A program made the translations under genes and the position numbers. The notes beneath the pieces were generated by a model. The model was given only the letters and a program-made list of their open reading frames with translations. It had not been told where the DNA came from and did not search any database. DNA of 64,000 bases, taken from the NCBI GenBank assembly GCA_903835235.1, contig CAILMF010000063.1, positions 62,001 through 126,000 on the forward strand, in the 5' to 3' direction. Source of the DNA: an uncultured Rhodospirillales bacterium. Its GTDB lineage: Bacteria; Pseudomonadota; Alphaproteobacteria; Acetobacterales; Acetobacteraceae. Shown piece after piece: positions 56,877 to 64,000 of the stretch; the first letter of the stretch is position 1, and the number at the start of each line of letters is the position of its first letter.

Positions 56877-57860
56877 CTAATTCCGCTTGAAGCCGATGCG
56901 TTCGGCAATGCCGCGCTGCATGGCCAATTCCTTTTGCAGATAGGCGGCGAACTCTTCCGGCGAGACCGGCGCCGCCTCGGCCTCGGCTTCCCGCAGCAGC
57001 CGCTGCATCAGCGGCGACTGCACCGCGGTCGCGACCGCGCGCTGCAGCGCCAGCACACGCTCCGGCGGCGTGCCGCCCGTGGTCCACAGCCCGCCCATGC
57101 CGATCAGCTCCCATTCCGGGAAGCCGTTCTCCTTCATGGTCGGCACGTCGGGAAAGCCGTTCGAGCGCTGCGTCCCGGTATAGCCGAAGGCGCGCAGCCG
57201 CCCGGCGCGCAGATGCGGCTCGGCCGGCGGCAGCGTGGTGAAGCTGAGGTCCACCGTGTCGCCAAGCATGGCGGTGATGGCCGGGCCGGTGCCCTGCATC
57301 ACCAGCGTCAGCAGTTCGGCGCCGGTGTATTCCTTGAACTGCTCGGCCCCCAGATGGGTGATGTTGCCGATCCCCGTCATCGCGCAGGTCAGGCCACCCG
57401 GCTTGCTGCGGGCCAGCGCCACCAGCTCCGCCATGTTGGTCGCCGGCAGCGAGGCCCGGCCGACCAGCATCATCCCGTTCCCCTTGCTGACGAGCGTCAC
57501 CGGCGCCAGGTCGCGCAGGGGGTCGTAGGGCAGCGGCACCGGGGAGAACACGATGTTCCCGACGAAACTTCCGGTTGTGTAGAGCAGGGTATGACCGTCC
57601 GGCCGGGCGGTCGCGACTTGTTGAGTGGCGACGATGCCATTCGCGCCCGGGCGGTTTTCGAACACCACGGTCTGGCCCAGCGTTTCGCCCATCTTCTCGG
57701 CCAGCGGCCGGCCGTTGATGTCGAGCGGCCCGCCAGGCGCAAAGGGCACCAGCAACCGCAACGGCCGCGACGGGAAGGTTTCCGGTGTCTGGGCCGGCAA
57801 CGGCCCTGGAATGACGGCAAACGGCGCGGCCGCCAGCAGCACGCGGCGGGTGATCGGCAT
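56877..57860 (-). CDS. Bug/TctC-family solute receptor
   Basis: 327 residues from the ATG at 57860 with AGGAGGG upstream. Signal peptide MPITRRVLLAAAPFAVIPGPLPAQ, then FPSRPLRLLVPFAPGGPLDINGRPLAEKMG and VFENRPGANGIVATQQVATARPDGHT, with FPDVPTMKENGFPEW later. It is a periplasmic binding protein, in an operon with the aromatic hydroxylase, so its ligand may be an aromatic acid. Confidence 0.92.
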   Translation of the reverse strand: MPITRRVLLAAAPFAVIPGPLPAQTPETFPSRPLRLLVPFAPGGPLDINGRPLAEKMGETLGQTVVFENRPGANGIVATQQVATARPDGHTLLYTTGSFVGNIVFSPVPLPYDPLRDLAPVTLVSKGNGMMLVGRASLPATNMAELVALARSKPGGLTCAMTGIGNITHLGAEQFKEYTGAELLTLVMQGTGPAITAMLGDTVDLSFTTLPPAEPHLRAGRLRAFGYTGTQRSNGFPDVPTMKENGFPEWELIGMGGLWTTGGTPPERVLALQRAVATAVQSPLMQRLLREAEAEAAPVSPEEFAAYLQKELAMQRGIAERIGFKRN

Positions 57861-58015
57861 GGACAATCCCTCCTGCGCCGAACTTTGGGGCGGCGCCGAG
57901 GCCGTCCTGTCCTGCGTCATGGTTACGCAAGGTTTTCATACAACCGGGTAGGAAGTCCAGCCGCAGGCCCGCACCGCGGGTGGTCCAAAATGGTTGCAAC
58001 CCGGCCAGCAACGGA

Positions 58016-58045
58016 TTGACGCCCAGGCCCCTCGGTTCCTAATAG
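58016..58045 (+). promoter_or_regulatory. Putative sigma-70 promoter of the peptide operon
   Basis: TTGACG at 58016-58021 and TAATAG at 58040-58045 are separated by 18 bases, close to the vegetative consensus and unusual in such GC-rich surroundings. It lies about 80 bases before the precursor start and divergent from the Bug receptor gene. The start site is predicted near 58052. Confidence 0.45.
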
Positions 58046-58122
58046 AAAGCCGCAGTCTGATCGCCGCCATGAACGCCCTGCAGCCCAAGCCGACGCCGCC
58101 CGACCGCGCCAAGGAGAGCAGC

Positions 58123-58317
58123 ATGCCCGACGACCTCAAGGACGATGACAACACGCAGGTCCGCAAGATCAAGTCCGAGAACGAGTTGGACCAGATCGAC
58201 GACAGCATCCTGGACCAGGTTTCCGGCGGCAAGAAGTCCAACTCCGAGGATGAGACCAACGAGGTCGAGGACCTCGAGGTCATTCCGATCTTCGACCCCA
58301 CCAGCATCATCGAATAG
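58123..58317 (+). CDS. RiPP precursor peptide with double-glycine leader
   Basis: 64 residues from the ATG at 58123, which has AAGGAGA 7 bases upstream. An in-frame ATG at 58069 lacks such a site. Residues 1-36 form an acidic leader whose second half, NELDQIDDSILDQVSGG, matches double-glycine leaders cut by C39 peptidases (hydrophobic residues at spaced positions before GG). The predicted core, residues 37-64, begins KKSNSEDETNEVEDLE and ends PIFDPTSIIE. It has no cysteine, two Thr, three Ser, two Lys and ten Asp/Glu. It is followed by an ATP-grasp enzyme and a C39/NHLM-type exporter, so cleavage after GG and export are very likely. It does not carry the long nitrile-hydratase-like or Nif11 leader usual for NHLM systems. 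The final structure is unknown. Confidence 0.82.
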   Translation: MPDDLKDDDNTQVRKIKSENELDQIDDSILDQVSGGKKSNSEDETNEVEDLEVIPIFDPTSIIE

Positions 58318-58403
58318 GCTCCTGCGGCCTTGCCTTGTCGCGGGTCACGTTCATCAACCTGAGGTTGTCAGCCGCGACGCCGATGAGGCTTGAAGGGAAA
58401 TCC

Positions 58404-58445
58404 ATGCCGCGGATGCCCAGGGCAACGGCAGGCGGGCGGTGCTGA
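58404..58445 (+). CDS. Possible 13-codon leader ORF before the ATP-grasp gene
   Basis: GAAGGGA lies about 5 bases before the ATG at 58404. The frame MPRMPRATAGGRC ends in TGA at 58443-58445, two bases before the ATG at 58448 of the ATP-grasp gene, an arrangement suited to translational coupling. No composition signal supports it and it may be chance. Confidence 0.25.
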   Translation: MPRMPRATAGGRC

Positions 58446-58447
58446 GC

Positions 58448-59524
58448 ATGGCCGGCCCGCTGCTGACGCCCCATGAATACGCCCACCTGCTGCCCCAAGC
58501 GCCGGTCAATGAATCCGAGGTCGATGCCCTGATCGTGGCGATGCGGCGGCTGGGCAGCCGCCAGGTGGCGCGGGCGGAAGCCGGCACGGGTTCCACCAAC
58601 TGGCGCGACTGGCACCCGCTGACGCTGCGGCTGATGCTGCGCTTCGCCCGGGTGCTCGACCTCTGGGCCGACCCGCGCGTCGCCCCGCTGAACGACAAGG
58701 TCACCTTCGTCGAGGTCATGCAGGCGCTGGGCTACAACGCGCCCGAGACCATCCATGTGCCGGCCGAGCCCTTCGACCCCGCGGCCATGAAGCAGCGGCT
58801 GCTGAAGCTGGGCAACGGCGCCTGGCTGCTGAAGCCGAAGGACGGTTCCAAGGGCAAGGGCCTGCTGCGCACCAACCGCGTCGAGGAGGTGCTGGAGCAC
58901 CTGGTGTATACGCCGCAGGACTATCTGGTGCAGCCCTGCCTGCCGATCGTGCGGGACTTCCGCTACATGGTCTACACCGACACGGCCGGCCACCAGTGGC
59001 GCACCGTCTATGACAAGCGCTGCCCCTCCTTCATCTCCGACGGGCGGCCGCTGTACCAGCAGATCATGGACCGCAAGGCGGAGCTTGGGCCGCGTGGCCT
59101 GGCGGCGCTGCGCGACCGCTACCGGCACCGCTGCTTCGAGCCGGTTCCGGCCGGCGAGAAGCTGTATGTGGCGCTGAGCGGCAACATGGCCCAGGGCGCC
59201 GAGTATGTGGCCCTGACCCCGACCGAAACCAGCAACCTCGACCGCTTCATGTCCCGGGTCCGGTCCGAGATGGCGGCCAGATGCGGCCGCGACTTGAGCT
59301 TCTTCTGCGTCGACCTGGGTACCGCGGAAGCCGACCTGCTGAGCCGGCCCTACGACTATCAGCTGCTGCGGCGCCGCTTGGTGTTCTTCGAGTATCAGTT
59401 CTTCGCCAATGTGGTGATAGACTCCGGCGAAATGGACCCGCAGGAATTCTACCACCGGATGAAGGCCATGTACGTGCGCGACGCCCTGGCCCGCGCGGCG
59501 CACCTGCCGGACGCCGCCCTGTGA
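58448..59524 (+). CDS. ATP-grasp enzyme, predicted precursor-peptide modifier
   Basis: 358 residues (a GTG at 58439 would add three). The nucleotide loop is WLLKPKDGSKGKGLL (about residues 125-140). YLVQPCLPIVRDFRYMVY supplies the adenine-side and D-x-R elements, and metal-binding acidic residues are in FFCVDLG and FFEYQFFANVV near the C-terminus (E...N pattern). This is an ATP-grasp ligase resembling the YheC/D-type group by eye. Such enzymes activate a carboxylate as acyl phosphate and join it to an amine, alcohol or thiol. Placed between a precursor gene and its exporter, it probably forms ester or amide bonds within the acidic core or adds a residue to its end. It overlaps the HlyD gene (GTGA). 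Confidence 0.8.
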   Translation: MAGPLLTPHEYAHLLPQAPVNESEVDALIVAMRRLGSRQVARAEAGTGSTNWRDWHPLTLRLMLRFARVLDLWADPRVAPLNDKVTFVEVMQALGYNAPETIHVPAEPFDPAAMKQRLLKLGNGAWLLKPKDGSKGKGLLRTNRVEEVLEHLVYTPQDYLVQPCLPIVRDFRYMVYTDTAGHQWRTVYDKRCPSFISDGRPLYQQIMDRKAELGPRGLAALRDRYRHRCFEPVPAGEKLYVALSGNMAQGAEYVALTPTETSNLDRFMSRVRSEMAARCGRDLSFFCVDLGTAEADLLSRPYDYQLLRRRLVFFEYQFFANVVIDSGEMDPQEFYHRMKAMYVRDALARAAHLPDAAL

Positions 59525-60813
59525 GCGCGCCCGCGGAAGCCCCCGGCCTGTACCGCCAGACCGCGCTGGACAAGCTGTCCTCGCCCGAGCAGCTGGACGA
59601 GCTGGTCACCGTGGCCGACGTGCAGGGCTGGATGGCCGCAACCGGTCTTGGCGTGGTGCTGGCCGCCTTCCTGGCCTGGGGCTTCCTCGGCTCGATCAGC
59701 ACCGAGGTCGAGGCCGCCGGCATCCTGGTCAGCGAAAGCGGGCGGGTGATCGGAGCCCTGGCGCCGGCCGCGGGCACCGTGGACGACCTGAAGGTGAAAC
59801 CGGGGGACCGGGTCACCCGCGGCCAGGTCATCGCCACGCTGAACCAGGACGAAGCCGAGCTGAAACTGAAAAACGCGGAGGCCGCGGCCGAGGAGCAGCG
59901 CGCCGAACTGGCGCGGCGCGAGGCGGACATCGCCCAGCAGGACAGCGCGATGGCCAGCAACACGGAGGAGCGCCGCCGCGCCTACCGCGAGGTGGTCAGC
60001 CTGACTCGGGAGCGGCTGTCGCGCCTGGATATCCAGCTGCGCGGCCGCGAGGGGCTGCGGCGGGAACGGCTCGTCTCCGAAGACCAGGTCGAGGAGGTCC
60101 GCGTCAACATCGCCCAGGGCCGCCAGGACATCAGCGAGAACCAGGCCAAGCTGGCCGAGCTGGACACCACGCTGCTGCAATTCCGCGCCCAGGCCGAGCG
60201 CGACCTGGCCGACGCCCGCCGAGCCGTCTCCGACGCCGAGCGCCTGGTGGCCGAGTTGAAGCTGGCGCTGGACAACGCGCAGCAGGTGGTGGCCCCCACC
60301 ACCGGCCGCGTCACCGAACTGGCGGTGGCCGAAGGCCAGTTGCTGGCCGCCAATGCCCTGGTGCTGAACGTGGAGACCGAGGGCAGCCGGTTGCAGGCGG
60401 TGGTCTATGTGCCGACCGAACACGGCAAGAAGGTCACCGGCGGCCTGGCCGCCCGCCTGGCCCCCTCCACCGTGCGGAAGGAGGAATACGGCACCATGCT
60501 GGGCAGCGTGGGCGATGTCTCGGCCTTCCCGTCCAGCCCGCAGGGCATGCTGGCGCAGTTGCAGAACCAGAACCTGGTCAACGCCTTCGCCGGCTCCGGC
60601 GCACCGTACGAGACGCGTATCGACCTGCGGCCAGCCGCCACCTCCACCGGCTATGCCTGGACCTCCGGCGAAGGCCCCTTGGTGGATTTGACCAGCGGCA
60701 CCACCGTCCGCGCCTGGATCACGGTGCGCGAGGAAGCGCCGTTCAACCTGATCCTGCCCTATGCCCAGCGGGTTGCGGCATCGCTGCCCGGGCGGTCGCG
60801 CGCGGGTGAGTAG
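59521..60813 (+). CDS. HlyD-family secretion adaptor (NHLM bacteriocin system type)
   Basis: 430 residues from a GTG overlapping the ATP-grasp stop. One membrane segment (about residues 38-58, GLGVVLAAFLAWGFLGSI) is followed by a half-lipoyl motif (AAGTVDDLKVKPGDRVTRGQVIATL), a long coiled coil (about 115-255, rich in E/A/R/Q), and the second lipoyl half (VVAPTTGRVTELAVAEGQLLA). The N-terminus YRQTALDKLSSPEQLDELVTVADVQGW is the distinctive start of NHLM-type HlyD proteins. It bridges the ABC exporter to an outer membrane channel not encoded here. Confidence 0.92.
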   Translation: MSAPAEAPGLYRQTALDKLSSPEQLDELVTVADVQGWMAATGLGVVLAAFLAWGFLGSISTEVEAAGILVSESGRVIGALAPAAGTVDDLKVKPGDRVTRGQVIATLNQDEAELKLKNAEAAAEEQRAELARREADIAQQDSAMASNTEERRRAYREVVSLTRERLSRLDIQLRGREGLRRERLVSEDQVEEVRVNIAQGRQDISENQAKLAELDTTLLQFRAQAERDLADARRAVSDAERLVAELKLALDNAQQVVAPTTGRVTELAVAEGQLLAANALVLNVETEGSRLQAVVYVPTEHGKKVTGGLAARLAPSTVRKEEYGTMLGSVGDVSAFPSSPQGMLAQLQNQNLVNAFAGSGAPYETRIDLRPAATSTGYAWTSGEGPLVDLTSGTTVRAWITVREEAPFNLILPYAQRVAASLPGRSRAGE

Positions 60814-60840
60814 GCTGCCGCCTGCGGCCGGGGCGCCAGC

Positions 60841-63015
60841 GTGAGGGCGCCGCGCTGGCTGCGCAAGCTGCTGCGCCGCCGCCGCACCCCCACCGTGCTG
60901 CAAATGGCGGCGGTGGAATGCGGCGCCGCGGCGTTGGCCATGGTGCTGGCCTTCCACGGCCGCTGGGTACCGCTGGAGGAATTGCGCATCCTCTGCGGTG
61001 TCAGCCGCGATGGCTCCAAGGCCTCCAACATCCTCAAGGCGGCCCGCTCGCTCGGCATGATCGCCAAGGGATTCCGCAAGGAACCGGATGGCCTGCCGGA
61101 CCTGCCGCTGCCCTCGATCGTCCACTGGAACTTCAACCACTACGTCGTCTTCGAGGGCTTCCGCGGCGACTACGCCATCGTCAACGACCCGGCCCGCGGC
61201 CGGCGCCGCTATCGCAAATCGGAATTCAGCCAGCACTTCACCGGCGTGGTCCTGGCCCTGACCCCGGGCGACGACTTCCGCCCCGGTGGCAACCGCCCGC
61301 GGCCGCTGCGGGAGATTTTCCGCCTGCTTCAGCATTCGCGTGCCGCCGTCGCCCTGATCGCCGCCTTCAGCCTGATGCTGGTGGTGCCCGGCCTGCTGCT
61401 GCCCGGCCTGTCGAAGCTCTTCGTCGACAAGGTGCTGCTGCAACGGCTGGACGACTGGTTGCTGCCGCTCTGCCTGGTCGTCATCGGCACCGGCGCGCTG
61501 CGCGCCCTGATGGTGCACCTGCAACAAAAATACCTGCTGCGGCTGGAAGGCAAGCTGGCCGCGGTGCTCTCGGCCCGGGTCATGGGCAGCCTGATGGCGC
61601 AGTCCCTCGCCTTCTTCAACCAGCGCTACGCCGGCGAACTCGCCACCCGCGTCGCCTGCGCCGACCGGGTCTCCTCCCTGCTGTCCGGAGAGGTCGCCAC
61701 CACCGCCTTCAACATGATCGCGGTGATGGTCTACGCCATCGCCATGGCGGTGTTCGACCCCATCGTCGCCGCCGTGGCGCTGCTGGTTCCGCTGACCAAT
61801 GTGCTGCTGGTGCGCACGCTGCGCCGCCGCGCGGTGGAGCTGAACCGCGCCATCTCGCTGGACCAGGGCCGCATGACCGGCGCGGCCATCGGCGCCATCG
61901 TCGGCATCGAGACCATCAAGGTCTCCGGCGGCGAGGGCGAGGCCTTCGCCCGCTGGGCCGGCTACCACGCCCGCACCATGGCCGGCCAACAGGCGCTCGG
62001 CCTGCTCAACGGCGTGGTCGGCGTGGCGCCCTCGCTGCTGGGTGCCATCGGCAGTGGCGCGGTACTGGTGGTGGGCGGCTTCCGGGTGATCGATGGCGAA
62101 CTCACCATCGGGTCCCTGCTGGCGCTGCAATTGCTGATGGCCAGCTTCGTCGGCCCCTTCAATCAGCTGGTCGCGCTGGTGGAGCGTGCCCGCCAGGCAC
62201 AGGGCGACCTGAACCGGATCAACGACCTGCTGGCAGGCGCGCCGCCCGCCCCTGCCCTGGCCACACCCGCCTTGGCCGGCCCACTTCGGCTGGAAGGCCG
62301 CATCGAGTTCCGCGACATCTCCTTCGGCTACAGCCCGGCCGACCCGCCGCTGATCCGCGACTTCAACCTGGTGCTGGAACCCGGCATGCGCGTCGCGCTG
62401 GTCGGCGGCTCCGGCAGCGGCAAGTCCACCATCGGCCGGCTGATGTGCGGCCTGCTGCACCCCTGGACCGGGCAGATCCTGCTGGACGGCCGCCCCCTGG
62501 CCAGCCTGCCGCCGGCCTTGCGCGCGGCGTCGCTGGCCTATGTCGACCAGGATATCTTCCTGTTCGCCGGCAGCATCCGCGACAACCTGACGCTGTGGGA
62601 CCGCACCCAACCCGAATCCGCCATCGTCGAGGCCCTGAAGGACGCCGAGATCCACGCCGAGGTGGCGACGCGCCCGGGCGGGCTGGACAGCCTGGTGGCC
62701 GAGGGCGGCGTGAACTTCTCCGGTGGCCAGCGCCAGCGGCTGGAGATTGCCCGCGCCCTGGTCGGCAGCCCCGCCGCGCTGGTGCTGGACGAAGCCACCG
62801 CGGCGCTGGACCCGGTGACCGAACAGCGCATCGACGAAGGCATCCGCCGCCGCGGCTGCACCGCGCTGATCATCGCCCATCGGCTTTCCACCGTGCGCGA
62901 TGCGGATGAGATCGTGGTGCTGAACCGCGGCCTGGTGGCGGAACGCGGCACGCATGCCAGCCTGATGGCGGCTGGCGGCACCTATGCCGGCCTGTTCGAA
63001 GGCGCCGGCCGATGA
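60841..63015 (+). CDS. C39-peptidase ABC exporter (NHLM bacteriocin ABC subunit 1)
   Basis: 724 residues with a GTG start 27 bases after the HlyD stop. The N-terminal C39 domain has Cys27 in AAVECGAAALAMVL, His101 in HWNFNHYVVFEG and Asp117 in AIVNDPARG, so the peptidase looks active. Five to six membrane segments follow (about 160-430). The ATPase has Walker A VGGSGSGKSTIGRL, signature FSGGQRQRLEIARAL, Walker B LVLDEATAALDP and H-loop IIAHRLST. It removes the leader after GG and exports the core. It overlaps the next gene (ATGA). Confidence 0.95.
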   Translation: MRAPRWLRKLLRRRRTPTVLQMAAVECGAAALAMVLAFHGRWVPLEELRILCGVSRDGSKASNILKAARSLGMIAKGFRKEPDGLPDLPLPSIVHWNFNHYVVFEGFRGDYAIVNDPARGRRRYRKSEFSQHFTGVVLALTPGDDFRPGGNRPRPLREIFRLLQHSRAAVALIAAFSLMLVVPGLLLPGLSKLFVDKVLLQRLDDWLLPLCLVVIGTGALRALMVHLQQKYLLRLEGKLAAVLSARVMGSLMAQSLAFFNQRYAGELATRVACADRVSSLLSGEVATTAFNMIAVMVYAIAMAVFDPIVAAVALLVPLTNVLLVRTLRRRAVELNRAISLDQGRMTGAAIGAIVGIETIKVSGGEGEAFARWAGYHARTMAGQQALGLLNGVVGVAPSLLGAIGSGAVLVVGGFRVIDGELTIGSLLALQLLMASFVGPFNQLVALVERARQAQGDLNRINDLLAGAPPAPALATPALAGPLRLEGRIEFRDISFGYSPADPPLIRDFNLVLEPGMRVALVGGSGSGKSTIGRLMCGLLHPWTGQILLDGRPLASLPPALRAASLAYVDQDIFLFAGSIRDNLTLWDRTQPESAIVEALKDAEIHAEVATRPGGLDSLVAEGGVNFSGGQRQRLEIARALVGSPAALVLDEATAALDPVTEQRIDEGIRRRGCTALIIAHRLSTVRDADEIVVLNRGLVAERGTHASLMAAGGTYAGLFEGAGR

Positions 63016-64000
63016 GCGACACCACGCTGCACCTGGCGGCCGATGCGCCGCTTGCCCTGCATGACCTGGACGGCCTGTGGCGCGTGCAGACCGGCCATGT
63101 CGATGTCTTTGCCGTGCGCCTGCGCGCGGGCAAGCCATCCGGCCGTCGCCACTTCCTGCTGCGCCTGGCGCCGGGCCAGCCGATCTGCGGCCTGAACCAA
63201 CCGGTGGCCGAGGGCGGCTGGACCCTGCTGGCGGTGGGCATGCTCGGCACCGCGGCCCAGCCGGTGCCGCCGGGCAAGCCTGTGGCGGATGCGATCGAGG
63301 CGTGGATAGCCGCCTGCGACGAGGTGTTCCGCGACCCCGAACTCAGCTGGGGCGATGTGCAGCTCGCGCTGCCCGGCATGCTCAGCCTGAAGGCGGGGAG
63401 CACCCTGGCGGCGCATGGCCACCAGGTGCTCTGGGCCAACGTGCAGGAAGGGCTGCTGCGCGGCAGCGACGGCCAGCAGGCCGCACCGGGTACGCCGCCG
63501 TTGCCGGTCAGCGCCTCGGCCCCGCCGCTGGTGGTGGTGGACAGCCGACTGCGGCTGGAGACGACGCCGACATTGCTCGGCACCGAGGCATTGGACGCCG
63601 CGCTGGCCGCCTGGCACCAGGGCCTGCTGGCGCGGACCGCCGAGCTGGTAGACCGCCGCGTCGCCGCCCTGGCGGACCAGCTGAACCAGAGCGCCGCGGC
63701 CACCCGCCGCACCCTGACCAATGGCCTGGCCCGGCTGGCCGGTTTCGCCGGGCTGGAGCCGGACCTGCACCATGTCGGCGAGGATGCCGACCTGCGCGCC
63801 ATCGCCCGCGTCGGCCATGCCATCGGCCAGGCACCGCTGACGCTGACCCGCGCGCTTTCCGCGCTGCCGCCCGGCCCGCCGCGGATGGATGCGCTGATCG
63901 ACGAGGCCGGGCTGCGCGGCCGCCGCGTGCTGCTGCGGGAGGATTGGTGGCGCGGCAACCATGGCCCCCTGCTCGGCCTGCGCCAGTCGGACGCCTGCGC
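63012..64000 (+). CDS. NHLM-type ABC exporter subunit 2 (3' end beyond window)
   Basis: At least 329 residues, cut by the window edge. The start overlaps the upstream stop by four bases. The visible part, MSDTTLHLAADAPLALHDLDGLWRV..., then FLLRLAPGQPICGL and a helical region AAWHQGLLARTAELVDRR, matches the cyclic-nucleotide-like N-terminal region typical of the second NHLM permease/ATPase subunit. The membrane and ATPase domains would lie to the right. It lacks a C39 peptidase domain and is expected to pair with subunit 1. Confidence 0.82.
   Translation, partial: MSDTTLHLAADAPLALHDLDGLWRVQTGHVDVFAVRLRAGKPSGRRHFLLRLAPGQPICGLNQPVAEGGWTLLAVGMLGTAAQPVPPGKPVADAIEAWIAACDEVFRDPELSWGDVQLALPGMLSLKAGSTLAAHGHQVLWANVQEGLLRGSDGQQAAPGTPPLPVSASAPPLVVVDSRLRLETTPTLLGTEALDAALAAWHQGLLARTAELVDRRVAALADQLNQSAAATRRTLTNGLARLAGFAGLEPDLHHVGEDADLRAIARVGHAIGQAPLTLTRALSALPPGPPRMDALIDEAGLRGRRVLLREDWWRGNHGPLLGLRQSDAC

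Noticed and set aside
59449-63138. Very long open frame (over 1,200 codons) on the minus strand
   Set aside because: It is antisense to the HlyD and ABC exporter genes, is rich in His/Gln/Arg/Gly with no recognisable domain, and follows from high third-position GC in the real genes.

Overview
The window is high-GC DNA (clearly above 65 % by eye) packed with operons. It most likely comes from an alphaproteobacterium of the Acetobacteraceae type (Roseomonas-like). The evidence is an ATP12-type F1-ATPase assembly chaperone, three Bug/TctC solute receptors, an MaeB malic enzyme fused to a phosphotransacetylase-like domain, and many ABC importers linked to catabolic genes. This placement is inference; the window has no rRNA.

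Layout. 1-3.7 kb: a nucleotidyltransferase-like protein, a Bug receptor, and a secreted-looking protein joining RTX calcium repeats to seven FG-GAP blades. 3.9-7.5 kb: a nucleotide-sugar operon (galU, ugd, phosphomannomutase/phosphoglucomutase). 7.6-10.8 kb: a J-domain membrane protein, a VWA protein and an exported protein with a repeat-rich Pro/Ala linker. 10.9-12.4 kb: a lower-GC TPR-sulfotransferase gene interrupted by a short palindromic element. 12.4-23 kb: housekeeping genes (maeB, a TauD-like oxygenase, tRNA-Leu, lipB, a lipoprotein, a DEAD-box helicase, acylphosphatase, ATP12, AsmA).

23-57.9 kb is a catabolic and uptake region. It holds two polar amino-acid ABC importers, one NMT1/tauABC-type importer, oligopeptide-type receptors (one reduced to a fragment), two Bug receptors, two paralogous Rieske oxygenases read divergently, and a pair of DUF1989 (urea-carboxylase-associated) proteins. 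Amidohydrolases, a FAH-family hydrolase, an alpha/beta hydrolase, an SDR, dehydrogenases, a TauD-type oxygenase, a class II aldolase, an M20 amidohydrolase, a class III aminotransferase, a luciferase-type monooxygenase, a GST and a flavin hydroxylase complete it. Together they suggest import and stepwise breakdown of small nitrogen-, sulfur- or aromatic-containing compounds.

58-64 kb holds the most interesting locus: a candidate RiPP (ribosomally made, modified peptide) operon. It encodes a 64-residue acidic precursor with a double-glycine leader, an ATP-grasp enzyme, an HlyD-type adaptor, a C39-peptidase/ABC exporter and the start of a second NHLM-type ABC subunit. The operon runs off the right edge.

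Several non-coding structures stand out. Two copies of one ~114-bp palindromic element occur at 11.1 and 55.2 kb; one splits the sulfotransferase gene with a TA duplication, and removing it restores the frame. Three tandem arrays (units of about 25, 36 and 53 bp) lie directly 3' of minus-strand stop codons; two are copies of the gene's own last codons and stop. A 12-bp direct repeat lies between the divergent Rieske operons.
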